Of a stretch of 64,000 nucleotides of DNA, positions 9,069 through 16,517 are shown piece by piece (position 1 is the first letter of the stretch; each line of letters starts with the position of its first letter). A program made the translations under genes and the position numbers. The notes below the pieces were generated by a model. That model ran no database searches and was not told the origin of the DNA. It worked only from the letters and a program-made list of their open reading frames with translations. The DNA lies in the NCBI RefSeq assembly GCF_015687175.1, contig NZ_JADPQG010000002.1:496001-560000 (forward strand), given 5' to 3'. The DNA is from Reinekea sp. G2M2-21 (GTDB taxonomy: Bacteria > Pseudomonadota > Gammaproteobacteria > Pseudomonadales > Natronospirillaceae).

Positions 9069-10199
9069 TTAGGTCAGAAGCTTAGACATGTTCAGGACCT
9101 GATCTAAACCACCGACCACCTGAATTTTTTCAATGCGTTCGGCAATTTTCTCTAAGCTTTCCAATTCTTTTAAACGCAACAGCACCGGGTTGTTTTCCAT
9201 TAACTTCGCGGTGTTGTGCAGTGATCGTGTCGCGGAGGTTTCTTCGCGACGACGAATGCCGTTGGCCTCGGCGGCTTTTTGCGCTTGAACAACCTGATTC
9301 AGAATATCTTTCATGTCGCCAGGCAAAATGATGTCCTTCACGCCAACATCCTTTAACGCCACACCAATGTCTCGCAGTTTTTCACTGGCCTGCTCGAAGA
9401 TAGTGGCCGAAATCGCCTGCTTGTTTTCGAGCAATTCATCTAAGGTTCGTGTACCAACCGCCTCCCGTAAGGCGAGTTGCAGAACGCGGTAAATATGATC
9501 TTCACCTTTTTTGACCATCGTGGTGTACACGGTGGCATCCACAACTTTCACCATGGCATTCAGGTTTAAGCGAATGGACACCCGATCTTTGGTGAGGATT
9601 TCCTGACCGCTGATTTCCTCCGTTTTCAAACGAAGGTCGACACTTTCAACATGCAATGCGCGTGTCATTGCCCAATAACCGTATCGGCCAGGCTGCAAGA
9701 TTTCCTTGAGCGTGCCGTCTTCAAAGCGCAAACCGACGTGTTGCTCTGGAATCACGGCGTGCAGAATCCGTGGCTTGTTATAGGCAGCGTTTTCTAGACC
9801 TTGATGAATAATTTCGCGCAACAATGCCGTTTCGACGCGTACGTGCTCGTTAAGGTCGATCAGGGTTACTTCCCATTGGGCCGCCGCTTTCCAATAGTAG
9901 CGTTGATCATCTGGCGACAAGATCGTTGCTAGTTTGCCGTTCTTGTAAATCAGCGCGGCTTGCGCGTTGTTGGTTTTCACTTCCAGCAAATGTGCAGCCA
10001 GTTCAGGTTTTAGTGCCAACACACTGCCGTTTGTGTGTTTGAATTCGCAATCTTTCAGGTCCATCACTTCCCAATGACATTCCTGCTTTAAGTCCCAAAA
10101 CGCATGCTTGCCCGGTTCCAATACCCGAACAAACTGCCGGTCTTTATACAATAAGGCGCGTTCGTGATCGGCGACCAGAATTGTTGTTTTAAATTTCAT
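9069..10199 (-). CDS. Slipin-like SPFH/Band 7 protein of the RNA-repair locus
   Basis: 376 aa. Residues from about 145 to 310 form an SPFH/Band-7 domain (VESVDLRLKTEEISGQEILTKD, then VKKGEDHIYRVLQLALREAV). It ends in a charged, partly coiled-coil C-terminus with the EANGIRRREETSATRS segment typical of slipins linked to RtcB. Unlike canonical slipins it has no N-terminal membrane hairpin. Instead it shows three related units (about 7-50, 71-118, 146-192), each of the form [hydrophobic-ALLY-K-G-LPG-W-DL]. It is therefore probably a soluble scaffold. It is transcribed from the sigma-54 promoter at 10693-10708 behind two tRNA-like genes and a structured leader. Its biochemical role in RNA repair is not established. 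Confidence 0.85.
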   Translation of the reverse strand: MKFKTTILVADHERALLYKDRQFVRVLEPGKHAFWDLKQECHWEVMDLKDCEFKHTNGSVLALKPELAAHLLEVKTNNAQAALIYKNGKLATILSPDDQRYYWKAAAQWEVTLIDLNEHVRVETALLREIIHQGLENAAYNKPRILHAVIPEQHVGLRFEDGTLKEILQPGRYGYWAMTRALHVESVDLRLKTEEISGQEILTKDRVSIRLNLNAMVKVVDATVYTTMVKKGEDHIYRVLQLALREAVGTRTLDELLENKQAISATIFEQASEKLRDIGVALKDVGVKDIILPGDMKDILNQVVQAQKAAEANGIRRREETSATRSLHNTAKLMENNPVLLRLKELESLEKIAERIEKIQVVGGLDQVLNMSKLLT

Positions 10200-10225
10200 A
10201 TCGTCATTCCTTTTTTAAAATGTTC

Positions 10226-10407
10226 GGTAGCCTGCCGTTCCGTTCGGGGACACTCGACTTGAATTGGGTTAGCGCTGCGTGCGACCAACACGCTAGACTG
10301 CAACGCGTTGGTTTCACGGAGCCCGAACCCAAAACAGAGGCCGGTGTTCAACCGTCTGGGGGCGGGAAGTGACTCGCAAGCTGGCTTGTTCGTCACCTCC
10401 GGCTACC
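10226..10407 (-). ncRNA. Structured leader RNA between tRNA-like genes and slipin gene
   Basis: On the minus strand this stretch folds into nested and branched helices that I could pair by eye. An outer 7-bp stem pairs 10401-10407 with 10226-10232. A 9-bp stem pairs 10392-10400 with 10365-10373 and holds an inner GCTTG/CAAGC hairpin. A 7-bp stem pairs 10322-10328 with 10242-10248 and encloses a 9-bp hairpin (10304-10312 with 10284-10292). The two imperfect pairs in these stems are G-U only if the minus strand is the RNA; on the plus strand they would be A-C mismatches. It lies between the Asn-like tRNA and the slipin ribosome-binding site. It may be a Y-RNA-like or riboregulatory element; I do not recognise the family. 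Confidence 0.6.
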
Positions 10408-10439
10408 TGTGGTTATTTCTCAAAAGCCGTGAAAGGGCT

Positions 10440-10513
10440 TGGAGCTAATGCGGGAATCGAACCCACAACAAATCGATTAACTGTCGATTGCTCTACCATT
10501 TGAGCTAATTAGC
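10440..10513 (-). tRNA. tRNA-Asn-like gene with altered anticodon loop (U33A)
   Basis: Cloverleaf parts can be read in order: acceptor GCTAAT/ATTAGC (6 bp), D stem GCTC/GAGC with a GG-containing loop, a perfect 5-bp anticodon stem ATCGA/TCGAT with loop CAGTTAA, variable loop, and T arm GTGGG-TTCGATT-CCCGC, with TCCA at the 3' end. The loop equals a tRNA-Asn (GTT) loop except that the invariant U33 is A, and the acceptor is one pair short. It is unlikely to translate normally. It is tandem with the Arg-like element and lies inside the RtcR-controlled transcription unit. Confidence 0.78.
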
Positions 10514-10514
10514 G

Positions 10515-10586
10515 ATCTTGAGTAGGAATTGAACCTACAACCAATCGGTTCTAGCCGACTGCTCTATCCAATTGAGCTATCAAGTT
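10515..10586 (-). tRNA. tRNA-Arg-like gene with 6-nt anticodon loop
   Basis: Acceptor AACTTGA pairs with TCAAGAT at 6 of 7 positions. D stem GCTC/GAGC with loop AATTGGATA, and T arm GTAGG-TTCAATT-CCTAC, are normal. The anticodon arm AGTCGG-CTAGAA-CCGATT resembles a tRNA-Arg(ACG) arm (GGCTACGAACC) with the C of the ACG anticodon deleted, leaving a 6-nt loop that cannot decode normally. Its 3' end abuts the 5' end of the Asn-like element with about 1 nt between them, so one precursor would be cut into two tRNA-like RNAs. It has no encoded CCA. Confidence 0.78.
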
Positions 10587-10692
10587 CAATGTGTTCCGGT
10601 TACCCGTTGCCATTGGTACACCCTGCTTCAGTGAAGAGGTGCCAGGTTGGTGAAAAACCAACACCGTTAATAGCTGCACACACTGTCGTTAT

Positions 10693-10708
10693 TACAAGTG
10701 ACGTGCCA
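10693..10708 (-). promoter_or_regulatory. Sigma-54 promoter for tRNA-like/slipin/RlaP unit
   Basis: On the minus strand TGGCACGTCACTTGTA has the -24 GG and -12 G(T) at the required 10-nt spacing. It matches TGGCAC-N5-TTGCW except for GT at -12. The same TGGCAC-N5-TTGTA core occurs before rtcB. The start would be at about 10682, about 95 nt before the first tRNA-like gene. It is divergent from rtcR, whose product is a sigma-54 activator. Confidence 0.75.
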
Positions 10709-10818
10709 ATTCATGAGTTGAGCGCAAAAATAAATTTTAAGTTGTTGTTTTTATTGATTTTTTTAGTTCTTAATGCGTTTTTTGCTGAAAAACCTAGCCG
10801 TTTCAGAGTGAGCTGATA

Positions 10819-10844
10819 TGATCGTTATCGATTAAAGCTTATCG
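10819..10844. promoter_or_regulatory. Possible RtcR upstream activating site
   Basis: On the minus strand CGATAA occurs twice followed by CGATCA, including TAACGATCA, which is also found upstream of rtcB (12444-12452). The site lies about 110-135 bp upstream of the sigma-54 core, a normal enhancer distance, and just in front of rtcR, so it could also autoregulate. Confidence 0.35.
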
Positions 10845-10855
10845 AGAAAGATCAG

Positions 10856-12439
10856 ATGAAAAACGTCGTTGTGGGATTGGTCGGAACCGTTTTGGACATG
10901 CGGGGCAAGGGAGCGAAGCGTTGGGAGCGATGGCGACCGAGCGTGAGTGTGTGTCAGCAGGATGGCTTTCCAGTGGATCGCTTTGAGCTGATTCATGACA
11001 GGGACTACACGCGTTTTGCTCACCGCATTAAGCAAGACATTGAAGAGACGTCTCCCGGAACACAGGTTGTCTTGCATTCGATTAACGTGTCGGACCCGTG
11101 GGATTTTGAGCAAATGTACGGTGCGTTGCTCGACTTCTGCACACAGTATCGTTTCGATACGGAAACTGAGCAGTATCATCTGCACATCACCACGGGTACG
11201 CACGTCGCACAAATATGCTGGTTTCTGCTGTGTGAGGCGAATTACATTCCCGCAACTTTGCTTCAGTCTTCCCCAACACCCGATCAAAGTGCCAAGGGGC
11301 GGCTTCATCATATCGATTTGGATTTATCGAAGTACGACAAATTAGCGTCGCGATTCGAGCGGCAGGCGACGGATAATATTCAATTCATCAAGAGTGGGAT
11401 CGAAACCAAAAACCAAAAATTCAATAGCATGATCGATCAGTTAGAGCGGGTCGCCACCCGCTCTGATGCGCCGATGTTGATTACCGGACCAACCGGTGCT
11501 GGCAAGTCGCAGATTGCCAAACGGATTTATGAACTTAAAAAACATCAGGGATTGCTGCGTGGTGAATTTGTCAGTGTGAACTGTGCGACGTTGCGTGGTG
11601 ACGGCGCGATGTCGGCGTTGTTCGGACACACCAAAGGCGCGTTTACCGGGGCACAAAGCGCGCGGCAAGGGTTACTCAGTAAAGCTCATGATGGCTTGCT
11701 GTTTCTCGATGAAATAGGTGAGCTGGGCATAGACGAGCAAGCGATGTTACTGCACGCCATTGAAGAAAAGTGTTTTTATCCCGTCGGTGCTGATAAAACA
11801 GTGAACAGTAATTTTCAGTTAATTGCGGGGACCAATCGCGACCTGACGGCGAGCATTCGCGACGGTCTGTTTCGTGATGATCTGTTGGCGCGTATCAACC
11901 TGTGGTCATACGAACTTCCGGGCCTAGCACAACGTAAGGAAGACATAGCCCCAAACCTGGATTATGAACTGCAGCAATTAGAGCGGCTGCGCAAACAAAA
12001 AATATCCATGAATAAATCAGCGCGCCGCGCTTATTTGGCGTTTGCGGAATCGCCGGTGGCGACGTGGCCTGGAAACTTTCGTGACCTGAATGCGTCGGTG
12101 GTGCGCATGGCGACACTGGCTGAAGGTGGGCGCATTACGATCGACATAGTGGAAGAAGAGATTCTTCAGTTGCAATCGCGATGGCAGCGTCAAAGCGACT
12201 CCGGTGAACGTCAAATCGACCTAGCGGACTACCTTAATGTAGAGCAGCTGGCGTCGATCGACCGGTTTGACCAACACCAACTGGCTTACGTGATTGGGGT
12301 TTGTCAGCAGACGCATTCGTTGAGCGAAGCCGGACGTTTACTGTTTGATCAATCGCGACTGCAGAAGGCGTCCAACAATGATGGGCATCGGTTACGTCAG
12401 TATCTCGCGAAGTTCGGATTAAAGTTTGATGATTTTTGA
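10856..12439 (+). CDS. rtcR: RtcR, sigma-54 activator of RNA repair
   Basis: 527 aa, the normal length. The N-terminal about 180 residues are the RtcR CARF (Rossmann-like) ligand-sensing domain (MKNVVVGLVGTVLDMRGKG, LHITTGTHVAQICWFLL). An AAA+ sigma-54 interaction domain follows: Walker A ITGPTGAGKSQ at about 208-218, the sigma-54 contact loop GAFTGA at 261-266 and Walker B LLFLDEIGELG. A short C-terminal helix-turn-helix region completes it. In enterobacteria RtcR is switched on by tRNA fragments or RNA ends through the CARF domain and turns on rtcBA. Here it is flanked by two sigma-54 promoters, one divergent and one in front of rtcB. All AAA+ motifs are intact. A start at 10856 is supported by GAGAAAG upstream. 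Confidence 0.96.
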   Translation: MKNVVVGLVGTVLDMRGKGAKRWERWRPSVSVCQQDGFPVDRFELIHDRDYTRFAHRIKQDIEETSPGTQVVLHSINVSDPWDFEQMYGALLDFCTQYRFDTETEQYHLHITTGTHVAQICWFLLCEANYIPATLLQSSPTPDQSAKGRLHHIDLDLSKYDKLASRFERQATDNIQFIKSGIETKNQKFNSMIDQLERVATRSDAPMLITGPTGAGKSQIAKRIYELKKHQGLLRGEFVSVNCATLRGDGAMSALFGHTKGAFTGAQSARQGLLSKAHDGLLFLDEIGELGIDEQAMLLHAIEEKCFYPVGADKTVNSNFQLIAGTNRDLTASIRDGLFRDDLLARINLWSYELPGLAQRKEDIAPNLDYELQQLERLRKQKISMNKSARRAYLAFAESPVATWPGNFRDLNASVVRMATLAEGGRITIDIVEEEILQLQSRWQRQSDSGERQIDLADYLNVEQLASIDRFDQHQLAYVIGVCQQTHSLSEAGRLLFDQSRLQKASNNDGHRLRQYLAKFGLKFDDF

Positions 12440-12443
12440 TCAG

Positions 12444-12462
12444 TAACGATCAAATTCGATAA
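12444..12462. promoter_or_regulatory. Possible RtcR upstream activating site for rtcB
   Basis: TAACGATCAAATTCGATAA, about 65-85 bp upstream of the rtcB -24 element, shares TAACGATCA and the CGATMA spacing with the motif in the divergent rtcR region. This is a by-eye comparison of two sites only. Confidence 0.35.
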
Positions 12463-12526
12463 AACGACTATGGCGTATCACAAGTCGAATCTTGGATTTT
12501 ATAATAAAATCAATGAGTTACGATAC

Positions 12527-12542
12527 TGGCACACCATTTGTA
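12527..12542 (+). promoter_or_regulatory. Sigma-54 promoter of rtcB
   Basis: TGGCACACCATTTGTA: GG at -24 and GT at -12 with 10 nt between, the same core as the divergent rtc promoter. The start is predicted near 12554, about 30 nt before the rtcB ATG, which has a strong AAGGAG. Confidence 0.8.
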
Positions 12543-12583
12543 ATGTCATCTGGTAAATCACATGCCATTCGAAGGAGAAAACC

Positions 12584-13804
12584 ATGAGCATAGAAGTGAT
12601 GAACGTACCGGGTGGTGTGCCTGTTAAGTCGTGGACAACCGGTGTTTTATTTGAAGAAAAAGCACGCCAGCAATTAAAGAACATTGCCTCCTTGCCTTTC
12701 GTGCATAAGTGGGTGGCAGCGATGCCGGACGTTCATTTAGGCAAAGGGGCTACCATCGGCTCTGTTATTCCGACGCTGGATGCCATTATCCCCGCTGCGG
12801 TGGGTGTGGATATTGGTTGCGGAATGATGGCCGCAAAAACCAATCTGACCGCCAGCGATTTGCCAGACAATTTGCACGCGGTACGTACAGCCATTGAACA
12901 GGCCGTGCCACATGGGCGGAATTTAACCCGTGGCCGCCGCGATAACGGGGCTTGGGGTCGTGCGCCGGAAATGGTGACGTCGCAATGGCAAACCCACTTG
13001 GCGGCGGGTTTTCAATGGCTGTCTGAAAAGCATCCGGTGCTAAAAAACACCAACAATGTGAACCACCTGGGAACCCTCGGTACGGGTAACCACTTTATTG
13101 AGTTGTGTTTGGATGAAGCGAACCAGGTTTGGATCATGTTGCACTCAGGTTCGCGCGGTGTCGGCAACCGAATCGGAACGCATTTTATTGAACTGGCTAA
13201 AAAAGAAATGCAACGTTGGCATATTCAGCTCCCGGACCAAGACCTCGCTTATTTGCCAGAAGGTGCTGAACATTTTAACGACTATGTTCAAGCCGTTGGC
13301 TGGGCGCAAAACTTCGCACGCATTAACCGCGAAATTATGATGGCAAACACCGTGACCGCTGTTTCAAAAACATTAGGCCGACCGGTTGATGCGAGCTTAG
13401 AAGCCGTGAATTGTCATCACAACTATGTGCAGAAGGAAAACCATTTTGGTAAAAACGTTTATCTAACACGTAAGGGCGCAGTGAGCGCGCAAAAAGGACA
13501 GCTGGGTATTATTCCAGGCAGCATGGGGGCAAAGTCTTTCATCGTGCGCGGTTTGGGTAATGAAGAAGCGTTTTGTTCTTGTTCGCACGGTGCCGGTCGC
13601 GTGATGTCGCGTACACAAGCGAAAAAAGAGGTGACCCTTCAGGAACATATCGCTGCGACCGAAGGGGTCGAGTGCCGCAAAGATGAAGCGGTGATTGACG
13701 AAACACCGCGCGCTTACAAAGATATCGATGCTGTCATGAACGCGCAAAAAGATCTGGTGGAGATTGTTCATACCTTGAAACAGGTCGTCTGTGTCAAAGG
13801 GTAA
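12584..13804 (+). CDS. rtcB: RtcB RNA-splicing ligase
   Basis: 406 aa. A GTP- and Mn-dependent ligase that joins RNA 2',3'-cyclic-phosphate or 3'-phosphate ends to 5'-OH ends. Metal and guanylate residues are all visible: VGVDIGCGM (Asp and Cys ligands), NHLGTLGTGNHF, MLHSGSRGVGNRIG, NCHHNY and the GMP-accepting His in CSHGAGR. A strong ribosome-binding site (GAAGGAG) supports the start. It is expressed from its own sigma-54 promoter under RtcR. No RNA 3'-phosphate cyclase (rtcA) follows; a palindrome overlaps the stop codon and the next kilobase is gene-poor. End processing here may rely on RtcB itself and on the RlaP-like protein. Confidence 0.97.
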   Translation: MSIEVMNVPGGVPVKSWTTGVLFEEKARQQLKNIASLPFVHKWVAAMPDVHLGKGATIGSVIPTLDAIIPAAVGVDIGCGMMAAKTNLTASDLPDNLHAVRTAIEQAVPHGRNLTRGRRDNGAWGRAPEMVTSQWQTHLAAGFQWLSEKHPVLKNTNNVNHLGTLGTGNHFIELCLDEANQVWIMLHSGSRGVGNRIGTHFIELAKKEMQRWHIQLPDQDLAYLPEGAEHFNDYVQAVGWAQNFARINREIMMANTVTAVSKTLGRPVDASLEAVNCHHNYVQKENHFGKNVYLTRKGAVSAQKGQLGIIPGSMGAKSFIVRGLGNEEAFCSCSHGAGRVMSRTQAKKEVTLQEHIAATEGVECRKDEAVIDETPRAYKDIDAVMNAQKDLVEIVHTLKQVVCVKG

Positions 13805-13818
13805 GCTCGGCTTACCCT
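13798..13818 (+). terminator. Hairpin overlapping the rtcB stop codon
   Basis: AGGGTAAGC and GCTTACCCT form a 9-bp stem with a 3-nt TCG loop that contains the rtcB TAA. Only a broken T-rich stretch (GAAGTTTTC) follows, so termination is plausible but weak. Confidence 0.45.
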
Positions 13819-13931
13819 GTGAAGTTTTCGCCAGTGGTTTTTTAAAAAAGCTTGCTTTGCGTTCAACTTGGGGGACCACCATGTGAGTCACTTCCCCGCT
13901 GGATATGTGGTCTGCGTTTCCGGGAGGCAGG

Positions 13932-14054
13932 ATCTCTATTTTAGAACAAACTGATCTTAACATCGTCAGTACCGTGTTGCAGAAGTCAGGCTTACCTACG
14001 AATGAAATTGCGAGTGATATCTGCAGTGGGGACCTCACCCTTATCGCCAATTAG
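13932..14054 (+). pseudogene. Remnant of a GNAT acetyltransferase N-terminus
   Basis: About 40 codons ending in TAG read ILEQTDLNIVSTVLQKSG, then LPTNEIASDI. This resembles the first helices of ArsN2-like GNAT acetyltransferases (a D-L---LL---GLP-DI pattern). There is no start codon, the acetyl-CoA-binding motif is missing, and nothing after the stop continues the fold. It is probably a decayed gene fragment. Confidence 0.3.
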
Positions 14055-14863
14055 CGGGAGTGTGATCTTTTTGCGCATTTACGTCAGCAGACGAATTACC
14101 TTGGACTTCACTTCACCAGTACGTCTGATCAATTAACTAGGCTTGGTCGTGGCACTAAAAAACTGTTTGGCTATCCAAAGGAGAGCGGACTCCAAAACAA
14201 CATTGAATATAGTTGTGCCGGTAAAATTGCAAGATGAGGCAATATGCTGTTTGTATCAACTGCAACTCAAAGACTAAGTCACTGCATGGCGCGACATGAC
14301 ACATCTTTATACGGTCAACCGGTTGCATTGTATCGGCAGTTATCAAAGTTTGAGCTCGTTCAATGTCATGGCGGAATCGGTACCATAACCCCTGCTGTTA
14401 AAGCAGGCGAACTATTCAGCATGGCAATTTAAGCAAAACGGTTGTGCGAGCGTTGCTCAACAAACATTAACTCTCTCATTTAACCCGCGCTTATCGATAG
14501 GCTCGAATCTCGTACTATGTCTAGTGTAGCTAACCTATGTATGTTCATTAATTTTTGATCATCAGCTGTCAGGTTTGAGACATGCCCCTTCGATTTGTGC
14601 TCACAGATCATGATCCACATTGAAATCCAAGAAAATCTCCATTTCACATTAGATAAGTAAGCGTTCAATCGTCAGGTTACGGATTACAAGCTATCGGCCT
14701 CACGTTTTGCTGTTGAATTTGTGCATAATTCACGGTTTTTGCAAATATTCTTGATTTCCCTCTATTTTGTGCTAATGACACTCTCCTGTTTTTATGCGAA
14801 AATCGTGCAATCTTGGCGGTCTAAATGCCAATCAGTTCTAAAATCTAAGGGAGTATTGATTAA
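14055..14863. other. Gene-poor interval, nothing supported
   Basis: About 800 bp with stops in all frames at short intervals. I found no convincing gene, RNA or repeat. A weak sigma-70-like pair TTGATT (14751) and TAATGA (14773), 16 bp apart, could drive the PPIase/adhesin operon that starts at 14864. Confidence 0.4.
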
Positions 14864-15670
14864 ATGGACTTTAAGCCGGTCTTTCTGTTGCCCGTCGTTT
14901 TTGTTGTTGCCTGTTCAGGGGGCGAAACGATCGCCAAAGTTGGCAAAGACTCCATCTCTAAGGCAAAGTTTGAGTCGCATCTGGCATTTAAGCGAATAAA
15001 TCCAACAAATGTGGACCGTGCTTCAAGCGAACTCGACTCCTATTTGACACAAACTGCTCTGGCGCAAGCCATTGAACATCAAGAACTCACCGACAACGCC
15101 CTCCTTGCGGCTGAATTCGCCGACATCAAGAAGCAAATGACGATTAGCAGATATATGGCGGAGTATCTTGATAAGGCGGTAAATGATGTCGCTGTCGAAA
15201 ACTACTATAACGGTCACCAAGAAGAGTTCACTCAACAAATTGCTCATGTCGCACATATCGTTTTTCGTGTGAGTACATCGATGACCGATGTTGAAAAGCA
15301 ATCCGCACATCAGAAAGCCCGTGACGTTGTCGCCAGACTTGCAAAAGGCGAAGCGTTTGAAGTATTAGCTCAAAATATGTCCGATGATGTGTATTCTGCA
15401 GATAAAGGAGGAGATCTCGGGTGGGTCTCTCCGTCATCAATCGATCCTGCTTTTGCATCTTCAGTATTGTCGCTGAAGGAGGACGAAACCAGTGACATCG
15501 TTGAATCCCAATATGGATACCATGTCATCAAATTATTGGAGCCTTTACGGTCTCAAGTCTCACCATTGTCCCAGGTACAGGGTGATATTCGATATAAGCT
15601 ACGTCAAAAGGCGAAAATTGCTGAAACACAGCGGTTACTTGACTCAGTCTCAATTGTCAAAGTGGATTAA
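14864..15670 (+). CDS. PpiC/SurA-like peptidyl-prolyl isomerase lipoprotein
   Basis: 268 aa. Lipoprotein signal with Cys17 (FVVACSGG). A helical SurA-N-like region (about 25-120) precedes one parvulin rotamase domain (about 125-230). That domain has the typical core AHVAHIVFRV, then FEVLAQNMSDD--SADKGGDLGWVSPSSIDPAFASS, and VESQYGYHVIKLLE. It is expected to be anchored in the periplasm and to assist folding of exported beta-rich proteins. GGGAG is upstream of the ATG. It is the first gene of a run of closely spaced plus-strand genes leading into the giant adhesin/toxin locus, which suggests a dedicated chaperone. Confidence 0.88.
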   Translation: MDFKPVFLLPVVFVVACSGGETIAKVGKDSISKAKFESHLAFKRINPTNVDRASSELDSYLTQTALAQAIEHQELTDNALLAAEFADIKKQMTISRYMAEYLDKAVNDVAVENYYNGHQEEFTQQIAHVAHIVFRVSTSMTDVEKQSAHQKARDVVARLAKGEAFEVLAQNMSDDVYSADKGGDLGWVSPSSIDPAFASSVLSLKEDETSDIVESQYGYHVIKLLEPLRSQVSPLSQVQGDIRYKLRQKAKIAETQRLLDSVSIVKVD

Positions 15671-15672
15671 CC

Positions 15673-16503
15673 ATGGCCAGAAAGAATTTATCGTTGTGGC
15701 TGGTGCTGACATATTTTGTCGCGGTTTTTGTTTCATGCAGCCGTAATGATTCGCCTGCGGAAGCCACGCAAGAAGAGCCTTGGGCTATTGTTAATGGTTC
15801 AGCTTTGACCGAGCCTGAACTGCAGTTTGCGCGCAATCGCTTTTTTGGCGATCAGTTTGTCGACGCTCGCGCAGACCAAAAGATTAGAGACAGTCTGATC
15901 GCTTCTCGTGCATTGTCACAAAGGGCAGAAAAAGCCCTGAGCGAAGAAATCTTAGCAGAGTTGGACATAGCTGTGAGAGCGTATCGTGAGGAGCGACTGA
16001 TCGCTGCATACATTGAGGCAAACCGCACTGTCGAGCCAGTAAGTGCTCAGATGGTTGCTGAATACTATCAACAGCACTTGGCGGAATTTGGTGAAGCAAC
16101 GATAAGGCGGGTTGAGGTACTAGAAGCGGATATAGCGTCTGCAGGTCTGACGCAAGCAGAATTGTCAAAAAAAGTATTTGAATACAGCAAAATCTCCGAT
16201 TGGTCTGCCCAAGTATTGCCAGACTATATGAAAATCTATGAAATTAATTCAATGGCAACCTTGTCGCCCAAATTAAAGTCCGTTGTTGAAGGAACCGCCA
16301 TAGGGTCCCGATCACCTCTGGTCATAGAAGAACACCGAATATCGGTTATACATGTCGTGTCCGAAAGTAAAATCCCTGCGCAACCCTTAAGTAATGTGAG
16401 TGTTGAAATTCGCAAACGATTAGCTGCGGCACAGTTGAAGAAAGAAATTAAGTCTCTTACCGAAGAAGCTTTAAGCGAAAGTGACGTAATTAAAAAATTC
16501 TAA
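15673..16503 (+). CDS. SurA/PpiC-like lipoprotein, divergent rotamase domain
   Basis: 276 aa, starting 2 bp after the previous stop codon. Lipoprotein signal with Cys22 (VFVSCSRN). The helical chaperone part is recognisable (AIVNGSALTEPELQFARNRFF; YYQQHLAEFGEATIRRVEVL). The parvulin domain is short, however, and lacks the GG-DLGW and YGYHVIKL core that its neighbour keeps. It is probably a chaperone-only paralogue that binds unfolded exported chains. A third gene follows 14 bp later. The function is inferred from similarity to the upstream protein and from gene order. Confidence 0.75.
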   Translation: MARKNLSLWLVLTYFVAVFVSCSRNDSPAEATQEEPWAIVNGSALTEPELQFARNRFFGDQFVDARADQKIRDSLIASRALSQRAEKALSEEILAELDIAVRAYREERLIAAYIEANRTVEPVSAQMVAEYYQQHLAEFGEATIRRVEVLEADIASAGLTQAELSKKVFEYSKISDWSAQVLPDYMKIYEINSMATLSPKLKSVVEGTAIGSRSPLVIEEHRISVIHVVSESKIPAQPLSNVSVEIRKRLAAAQLKKEIKSLTEEALSESDVIKKF

Positions 16504-16517
16504 TCCAGGGATGAAAA

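Noticed and set aside
10196-10396. Open frame of 66 codons upstream of the slipin gene, minus strand
   Set aside because: It lies across the folded leader RNA, overlaps the slipin start, has no ribosome-binding site and a composition set by RNA stems rather than codons.
13463-14050. Minus-strand frame of 195 codons
   Set aside because: Most of it is the reverse of rtcB; the remainder covers the GNAT-like remnant on the other strand.
14721-14999. Open frame of 92 codons overlapping the first PPIase
   Set aside because: It is out of frame with a well-supported lipoprotein gene and probably covers its promoter.
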